Source: Pigmentiphaga sp. NML030171
Lineage (GTDB): Bacteria > Pseudomonadota > Gammaproteobacteria > Burkholderiales > Burkholderiaceae_B
Length of the DNA stretch: 64,000 nt
Direction of reading: 5' to 3'
Assembly: GCF_002188635.1 (NCBI RefSeq)
Contig: NZ_NINX01000051.1
Coordinates: forward strand, 1-64,000
Shown here: piece after piece, positions 59,338 to 64,000 of the stretch
Layout of the letters: each line of letters begins with the position of its first letter
Numbering within the stretch: the stretch's first letter is position 1
The notes under the pieces: generated by a model
Seen by the model: the letters and a program-made list of their open reading frames with translations, nothing else
Database searches by the model: none
What the model was told of the DNA's origin: nothing
Position numbers and translations under genes: made by a program

Positions 59338-60243
59338 ATGCGCCTCGATCTCGCGGACCTGCGCCTGTTCCTCGCCATCGTCGACGCCGGCAGCATCACG
59401 CAGGGCGCCACGCGCGCGAACCTGGCGCTGGCCTCGGCCAGCGAACGCCTGCGCAACATCGAGGCCGATGCCGGCGTGCGGCTGCTGGAGCGCCGCCATC
59501 GCGGCGTGGTCGCCACCGAGGCCGGCGAGGCGCTGGCCCATCATGCCCGGCTGATCCTGCGCCAGCGGGAACTGATGCAGGGCGAGCTGCTGGACTTCGC
59601 CTCCGGCGCCCGCGGGACCATCCGCATCCACGCCAACACCGCGGCCCTGACGGCCTTCCTGCCGCGCAAGCTGGCCCCGTGGATGGCCGCCCGCCCGCAC
59701 CTGAACGTCGACATCCGCGAGCGCACCAGCAAGGAAATCGTCAAGGCGGTCTCCGCCGGACTGGTCGAAGCCGGCATCACTTCGGACCAGGTCGATGCCG
59801 CCGGGCTGCAACTGCACCCCGTCGCCACCGACCACCTCGTCCTGATCACCGCCCGCGGCCACCCCCTGGCGCAGCGGCGCGTGGTCCCGTTCGCCGAGAT
59901 CGTGCGCGAGCCCTTCGTGGGACTGGCCCCCGGCAGCGCGCTGCAGGACCACATCGACGAACATGCGCGGCGCGCCGGCCACGCACTGGCCCTGCGGATC
60001 AGGATGAACACCTTCGGCGGGCTGTGCGAAATGGTCTCGCACGGCGTAGGCGTGGCCGTCATTCCCGACAGCATCGCCCAGAGCCATCGCCGCCGCCATC
60101 CCTACCAGCGCATCGCGCTGGCGGACGCCTGGGCCCACCGCCGCCTGTGCCTGTGCCTGCGCGACTGGGCCGGCCTGTCGGCCCCGGTCCGGGACCTGCT
60201 GAGCCACCTGGCCGGCGATGCCGGCGTGCCGCTGCTGCCTTAG
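59338..60243 (+). CDS. LysR-family transcriptional regulator
   Basis: 301 residues from ATG 59338 with GGAG upstream. Helix-turn-helix: LRLFLAIVDAGSITQGATRANLALASASERLRNIEADAGVRLLERRHRGVVATEAGEAL; effector domain with RGTIRIHANTAALTAFLPRKLAPW, TARGHPLAQRRVVPFAEIV and NTFGGLCEMVSHGVGVAVIPDS. It is divergent from the small exported protein, about 110 bases away. Its target is not evident; the downstream genes are a toxin-antitoxin module. Confidence 0.9.
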   Translation: MRLDLADLRLFLAIVDAGSITQGATRANLALASASERLRNIEADAGVRLLERRHRGVVATEAGEALAHHARLILRQRELMQGELLDFASGARGTIRIHANTAALTAFLPRKLAPWMAARPHLNVDIRERTSKEIVKAVSAGLVEAGITSDQVDAAGLQLHPVATDHLVLITARGHPLAQRRVVPFAEIVREPFVGLAPGSALQDHIDEHARRAGHALALRIRMNTFGGLCEMVSHGVGVAVIPDSIAQSHRRRHPYQRIALADAWAHRRLCLCLRDWAGLSAPVRDLLSHLAGDAGVPLLP

Positions 60244-60371
60244 GGTACCGCTGCGATATTCGTGTCCGAGTGCACTCGGCCATATCGCGAGGATGTTGAT
60301 ACATTCCTCGGTGCAACGGCCCGCCTCCACGAGAGATAGCTAAAGCTCCCGGCGGTGCTTCGAACAACCAC

Positions 60372-60400
60372 TTGCGAAAGTCCCAATTTGGGACTAATCT
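60372..60400 (+). promoter_or_regulatory. higBA promoter with the operator in its spacer
   Basis: TTGCGA (60372-60377) and TAATCT (60395-60400) are 17 bases apart. A palindrome, AGTCCCAATTTGGGACT (60379-60395), with perfect 8 bp arms and a central T, fills the spacer and overlaps the -10 box. The HigB start codon at 60407 is six bases after the -10, so the toxin mRNA is probably leaderless. Confidence 0.7.
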
Positions 60401-60406
60401 TAACTC

Positions 60407-60709
60407 ATGCGGGTCATTGCCGTCAGCACATTGCGCCAGTTCTGGAAAACCCATCCGGACGCAGAGCAACCCCTCAAGGCTTGGGTGGATGAAGCAAGCC
60501 AAGCCACATGGACGCAACCTTCGGATATCAAGGCTCATTACCGCAGCGCCAGCATCCTCAAGAATCGTCGCGTGGTTTTCAACATCAAAGGCAATGACTA
60601 TCGATTGATCGTCGCGGTCGCCTACCGCTTGCGCATCGTCTATGTGAAGTTCGTGGGGACACACTGGGAATATGACGCGATCGATGCCGAGACCATAGAA
60701 ATGGAGTAA
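60407..60709 (+). CDS. higB: HigB-family mRNA interferase toxin
   Basis: 100 residues of the HigB_toxin family (RelE superfold): MRVIAVSTLRQFWKTHPDAEQPLKAWVDEASQATWTQPSDIKAHYRSASILKNRRVVFNIKGNDYRLIVAVAYRLRIVYVKFVGTHWEYDAIDAETI. The conserved end FVGTHxEYD is the family mark, and basic residues in the centre serve the ribonuclease. It cleaves mRNA on the ribosome. No Shine-Dalgarno sequence precedes the ATG, which sits right after the promoter. The antitoxin gene follows three bases later. Confidence 0.95.
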   Translation: MRVIAVSTLRQFWKTHPDAEQPLKAWVDEASQATWTQPSDIKAHYRSASILKNRRVVFNIKGNDYRLIVAVAYRLRIVYVKFVGTHWEYDAIDAETIEME

Positions 60710-60712
60710 GAC

Positions 60713-61084
60713 ATGGAGATTCGCCCCATCCGTAGCGAAGCGGACTACAAGATGGCCCTGAAAGACATCTCACGCCTCATGGAAAGCGATCCTGAACCCG
60801 GAACGCCGGATGGCGATCGCCTGGACATCCTGGCTACGCTGGTACAAGCCTACGAAGCCAGACACTTTCCCATCGACCTGCCCGACCCCGTCGAAGCGAT
60901 CAAATTCCGCATGGAGCAAGCCGGCCTGACCGCCAAAGACCTCGAGCCCATGATCGGCCGCCGCAACCGCGTCTACGAAATCCTGAACCGCAAGCGCAGC
61001 CTGACACTGCAAATGATCTGGAATCTGCACAAAGGGCTAGGCATCCCCGCCGAAAGCCTGGTCAAACCCCCGTCGAACTCCTGA
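60713..61084 (+). CDS. higA: HigA-family antitoxin with helix-turn-helix
   Basis: 123 residues. N-terminal toxin-binding part (IRPIRSEADYKMALKDISRLMESDPEPGTPDGDRLDILATLVQAYEARHFPID), C-terminal XRE-type helix-turn-helix (IKFRMEQAGLTAKDLEPMIGRRNRVYEILNRKRSLTLQMIWNLHKGLGIPAESLV). It neutralises HigB and represses the operon through the palindrome at 60379-60395. The start lies three bases after the higB stop with no long gap, the normal higBA order (toxin first). Confidence 0.95.
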   Translation: MEIRPIRSEADYKMALKDISRLMESDPEPGTPDGDRLDILATLVQAYEARHFPIDLPDPVEAIKFRMEQAGLTAKDLEPMIGRRNRVYEILNRKRSLTLQMIWNLHKGLGIPAESLVKPPSNS

Positions 61085-61158
61085 TCTCCCGGTAGGACCA
61101 CGGTGGCCTGCGAAGAAAATCGCAACACGATCCCACCGCTCGCTCCGGATCCTCACAC

Positions 61159-61490
61159 TTAGAGAAGCGCCTCGATTCCCTTGCGCCGGATAACGTTCAA
61201 CAGTGCCAGCGCAGGGCCTTTCGCATGCGTCGCGCCGCGCTCGAGCTGCGAGACATAGCCCGGCGTCATATTGAGATACCGGGCAAGCGCGGCTTGACTG
61301 AGGTGAGCCTTCTCGCGCACTTCCCGCACTTGAGCCGCGGTAATAGGCTCCGAGGTAGGCAGCGCATCCGCTCCCAGGTGGCGGCAGTGATTTTCTGATG
61401 CGTCGCCTTGTCCATGATCCCCAAGCGGTGCTGGGAGTCGGCCATTTCCAGAAGTTCACTGGCCAAGCGGCCAGGCTTGCTCGTCGTCAT
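61159..61490 (-). pseudogene. Frameshifted XRE/HigA-type antitoxin, without its toxin
   Basis: From ATG 61490 the reading MTTSKPGRLASELLEMAD runs to KATHQKIT in frame 1. After about 61390 the family-like sequence continues only in another frame: RHLGADALPTSEPIT, then REKAHLSQAALARYLNMTP, GYVSQLERGATHAKGPAL and ALLNVIRRKGIEALL, ending at TAA 61159. Restoring the frame needs one extra base. The helix-turn-helix is intact in the second part. No toxin gene lies upstream; a terminator and the repeat copy C are there instead. Confidence 0.85.
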
Positions 61491-61523
61491 GTGTCGTCTC
61501 CTCATAGGATGGAAACATCCCAC

Positions 61524-61555
61524 AAAATAAAAAACGGCGCCCCACAGGACGCCGT
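61524..61555 (-). terminator. Intrinsic terminator of pnp
   Basis: On the minus strand ACGGCG (61555-61550) pairs with CGCCGT (61539-61534), with a few more pairs inside, followed by TTTTTATTTT. It lies downstream of pnp, beyond repeat copy C. Confidence 0.75.
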
Positions 61556-61569
61556 CAGCACTACACCCC

Positions 61570-61737
61570 TCCCCCCGACCCAGGGCACAGCGGATCCGGC
61601 TCCGCCGGTCCGCCAGTGCCGCCCGGGGGACCCGCCGCTGGGCCGCCCCAAGGCGGGTCCCCGCCCCCTCGGGGGGCTGCCGCGTAGCGGCTGGGGGCTC
61701 GCCATGCTGGGCGCCCGAAGGGCGTAGGGGGGGACCG
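61570..61737 (-). repeat. Dispersed GC-rich 3' repeat, copy C (after pnp), longer form
   Basis: On the minus strand it starts right after the pnp stop with the C run and TACGCCCTTCGGGCGCC, as in copies A and B. It then has an insertion of about 90 bases rich in palindromes (AGCCGCTACGCGGC and CCCCCGAGGGGG) before the common hairpin GCGGACCGGC-GGA-GCCGGATCCGC and CCCTGGGTC. Confidence 0.85.
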
Positions 61738-61738
61738 C

Positions 61739-63838
61739 CTATTCAGCAGCAATCGCCTTCATCGACAGACGCAGGCGGCCCTTGTCATCGGCCTCGATGA
61801 CCTTGACGCGGACCTGCTGGCCGACCTTCAGCACATCGTTGATGTTGGCGATGCGATGGTTGGCGATTTCCGAGATGTGCAGCAGGCCGTCGCGGCCCGG
61901 CAGCACCTGGACGATGGCACCGAAATCCAGCAGGCGCAGCACGGCGCCCTCGTAGATCTGGCCCACTTCCACGTCGGCGGTCAGGTCGGCGATGCGACGC
62001 TGCGCTTCCTTGGCGCGGTCCAGGTCGGCGCTGGAGATGACGATGGTGCCGTCGTCCGAGATGTCGATCTGCGTGCCGGTTTCCTCGGTCAGCGCACGGA
62101 TGGTGGCGCCGCCCTTGCCGATCACGTCGCGGATCTTCTCGGGGTTGATCTTCATGGACAGCATGCGCGGCGCGAACGCCGACAGCTCGCCGCGCGAACC
62201 TTCCAGGGCCTCGCGCATCTTTTCCAGGATGTGCAGGCGGCCTTCGCGGGCCTGGGCCAGCGCCACCTGCATGATTTCCTTGGTGATGCCCTGGATCTTG
62301 ATGTCCATCTGCAGCGCGGTCACGCCATTGACGGTACCGGCCACCTTGAAGTCCATGTCGCCCAGGTGGTCTTCGTCGCCCAGGATGTCGGTCAGCACGG
62401 CGAACTTGCCGCCGTCCTTGATCAGGCCCATGGCCACGCCGGCCACGTGATCCTTGATCGGCACGCCGGCGTCCATCATGGCCAGCGAGCCGCCGCACAC
62501 GGACGCCATCGACGACGAACCGTTCGACTCGGTGATTTCCGACACCACGCGGATGGTGTACTGGAAGTCCTGCGGCGCGGGCAGCAGCGACACCAGGGCG
62601 CGCTTGGCCAGGCGGCCGTGGCCGACTTCGCGGCGCTTGGGCGTGCCGATGCGGCCGGTTTCGCCGGTGGCGAACGGAGGCATGTTGTAGTGGAGCATGA
62701 AGCGATCGCGATACTCGCCCATCAGCGCGTCGATGATCTGCTCGTCCTGCTTGGTGCCCAGCGTGGCAATCACCAGGGCCTGGGTTTCGCCGCGGGTGAA
62801 CAGCGCGCTGCCGTGCGCGCGGGGCAGCACGCCCAGGCGGATGCTGATCGGACGCACCGTGCGGGTATCGCGGCCGTCGATGCGGGGCTCGCCGTTCAGG
62901 ATCTGGCCGCGCACGATCTGCGCTTCGAAGTCGAACAGGATGTTGTCCACTTCGACGCCGTCGACCGCGGTACCCGAGGCCTCGGCCTGGGCGGCCAGCT
63001 TGGCGTGCACGTCGGCATAGACTTCGCGCAGCTTGGTGGTGCGCTCCTGCTTGGAGCGGATCTGGTAGGCGGCCTTCAGGCCTTCCTCGGCCACGGCGCG
63101 CACCGAGGCGATCAGTTCCTCGTTCTTGGCGGCGGGCTTCCAGTCCCATTCGGGCTTGCCGGCTTCGCGCACCAGGTCGTTGATCGCATTGATGACGGTC
63201 TGCATCTGCTCGTGGCCGTAGACCACGCCACCCAGCATGACCTCTTCGGACAGCTGCTGGGCTTCGGATTCGACCATGAGCACGGCGGCATCGGTACCGG
63301 CCACCACCAGGTCCAGCTTGGAGGTCTTGAGCTGCGAGGCGGTGGGGTTGAGCACGTACTGATCATCGATCCAGCCCACGCGCGCGGCGCCGATCGGGCC
63401 GTTGAACGGGATGCCGGAGATGGCCAGGGCGGCCGACGAACCGATCATCGCGGCGATGTCGGGATCGATCTCGGGATTGACCGACAGCGTGTGGATGACC
63501 ACGTGCACGTCGTTGTAGAAGCCCTCGGGGAACAGCGGACGCAGCGGCCGATCGATCAGACGCGAGGTCAGCGTTTCCTTCTCGGAGGGCTTGCCCTCGC
63601 GCTTGAAGAACCCGCCCGGGATGCGCCCGGCGGCGTAGGTCTTCTCGATGTAGTCGACGGTGAGCGGGAAGAAATCCTGGCCGGGCTTGGCTTTCTTGGC
63701 CCCGACCACGGTTGCCAGCACGACGGTGTCCTCGATGGACACCATTACCGCGCCCGAAGCCTGGCGAGCAACCTCGCCGGTTTCGAGCGTGACGGTATGC
63801 TGGCCATATTGGAAGGTTTTTGTGACTTTATTGAACAT
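61739..63838 (-). CDS. pnp: Polynucleotide phosphorylase (PNPase)
   Basis: 699 residues from ATG 63838; AAAGGA eight bases upstream fixes this start rather than ATG 63847. Two RNase PH-like domains ([45 protein letters not shown]; second core with [20 protein letters not shown] and [38 protein letters not shown]). The KH domain is [25 protein letters not shown], and the S1 domain is [37 protein letters not shown]. PNPase degrades RNA from the 3' end by phosphorolysis and is part of the degradosome. In most bacteria rpsO precedes it; that gene would lie beyond the window edge. Confidence 0.98.
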   Translation of the reverse strand: MFNKVTKTFQYGQHTVTLETGEVARQASGAVMVSIEDTVVLATVVGAKKAKPGQDFFPLTVDYIEKTYAAGRIPGGFFKREGKPSEKETLTSRLIDRPLRPLFPEGFYNDVHVVIHTLSVNPEIDPDIAAMIGSSAALAISGIPFNGPIGAARVGWIDDQYVLNPTASQLKTSKLDLVVAGTDAAVLMVESEAQQLSEEVMLGGVVYGHEQMQTVINAINDLVREAGKPEWDWKPAAKNEELIASVRAVAEEGLKAAYQIRSKQERTTKLREVYADVHAKLAAQAEASGTAVDGVEVDNILFDFEAQIVRGQILNGEPRIDGRDTRTVRPISIRLGVLPRAHGSALFTRGETQALVIATLGTKQDEQIIDALMGEYRDRFMLHYNMPPFATGETGRIGTPKRREVGHGRLAKRALVSLLPAPQDFQYTIRVVSEITESNGSSSMASVCGGSLAMMDAGVPIKDHVAGVAMGLIKDGGKFAVLTDILGDEDHLGDMDFKVAGTVNGVTALQMDIKIQGITKEIMQVALAQAREGRLHILEKMREALEGSRGELSAFAPRMLSMKINPEKIRDVIGKGGATIRALTEETGTQIDISDDGTIVISSADLDRAKEAQRRIADLTADVEVGQIYEGAVLRLLDFGAIVQVLPGRDGLLHISEIANHRIANINDVLKVGQQVRVKVIEADDKGRLRLSMKAIAAE

Positions 63839-63866
63839 GACAGGCATCCTTTGCGATTGCCCTTCT

Positions 63867-63907
63867 GAAACGAAAATGCCTGTGACAGGCGGTCCCTGAC
63901 ACAGGCA
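63867..63907 (-). terminator. Hairpin with T-rich tail in the pnp leader
   Basis: TGCCTGTGACAGG (63877-63889) and CCTGACACAGGCA (63895-63907) form a 13 bp stem with one mismatch and a five-base loop. On the minus strand it is followed by ATTTTCGTTTC. It could be the attenuating terminator of the upstream rpsO-type gene. Confidence 0.6.
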
Positions 63908-63938
63908 CTCTCATATTTCAGGAGGGGGTTGCTAGAGT

Positions 63939-63979
63939 GCCGGCTGCGTCGCGCCCGAACAGGAAGCGACGAAACCGGC
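63939..63979 (-). promoter_or_regulatory. Second stem-loop in the pnp leader (possible RNase III target)
   Basis: GCCGGCTGCGTCGC (63939-63952) faces GCGACGAAACCGGC (63966-63979): CCGG/CCGG and GCGTCGC/GCGACG segments pair around an internal loop. In E. coli a hairpin in the pnp leader is cut by RNase III for autoregulation. A similar role is inferred here. Confidence 0.45.
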
Positions 63980-64000
63980 AACCACCGGAAACGCGGAGCG

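Overview
This 64 kb window is a high-GC (roughly two-thirds G+C) beta-proteobacterial chromosome segment. The best guess is Alcaligenaceae (Bordetella/Achromobacter-like). The grounds are four orphan Bug/TctC-type periplasmic receptors, PNPase and other housekeeping genes with beta-proteobacterial character, and many small catabolic clusters each with its own MarR, IclR, GntR, LysR or AraC regulator. No rRNA, tRNA, prophage, insertion sequence or CRISPR array was seen. No stretch without a gene exceeds 300 bases; the longest (about 290 and 250 bases) hold a dispersed repeat and terminators.

Layout. 1-7827: aromatic catabolism, with the tail of a glutathione-dependent formaldehyde dehydrogenase, a Rieske O-demethylase-like oxygenase, a Bug receptor, a MarR repressor, ligA-ligB-pobA (4-hydroxybenzoate to protocatechuate, then 4,5-ring opening), a GlxA-type regulator and a zinc formaldehyde/alcohol dehydrogenase. 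7838-9908: an exported amidohydrolase and a DUF3820 protein. 9900-14671: a GntR-controlled cluster of Bug receptor, RraA-type aldolase, a very divergent two-subunit aconitase/isopropylmalate-dehydratase-like enzyme and RidA; this is the best candidate here for an undescribed pathway. 14727-21691: aspartate dehydrogenase and IclR, divergent from a complete TRAP transporter (P, Q, M), an alpha/beta hydrolase and an amidase. 21720-24467: a DUF962 membrane protein, then an HEXXH-containing lipoprotein with a secreted partner. 24544-27607: Bug receptor, a NicX/M29-like enzyme and a divergent GntR regulator. 27667-32567: yggX, phoU, rpiA, gltS and a TAXI-type lipoprotein.

32574-41043: AidB-like acyl-CoA dehydrogenase, AraC regulator, a two-gene molybdenum hydroxylase (IorAB-like), an ArsR/SRPBCC pair, MAPEG protein and rmuC. 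41063-44442: Bug receptor and FAD oxidoreductase, divergent from a LysR regulator. 44450-48743: truncated haemoglobin, FtsX/YbbP-like permease and a BMP-type nucleoside receptor. 48931-55196: catalase, a DNA-repair cassette (O6-alkylguanine methyltransferase plus two DUF2086 2-oxoglutarate/Fe oxygenases, the second lacking the metal-binding Asp) and a penicillin-acylase-family hydrolase. 55215-60243: nucleoside-type ABC transporter, a small exported protein and a LysR regulator. 60407-61490: a higBA toxin-antitoxin module with apparently leaderless toxin mRNA, plus a frameshifted solitary antitoxin. 61739-64000: pnp with a structured leader.

Regulation is unusually readable. Seven intergenic regions carry clear palindromic operators next to their cognate-type regulator genes: MarR, GntR (two), IclR, ArsR, LysR and HigA. 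A GC-rich repeat appears three times, each time in the sense orientation between a stop codon and an intrinsic terminator (yggX, phoU, pnp).
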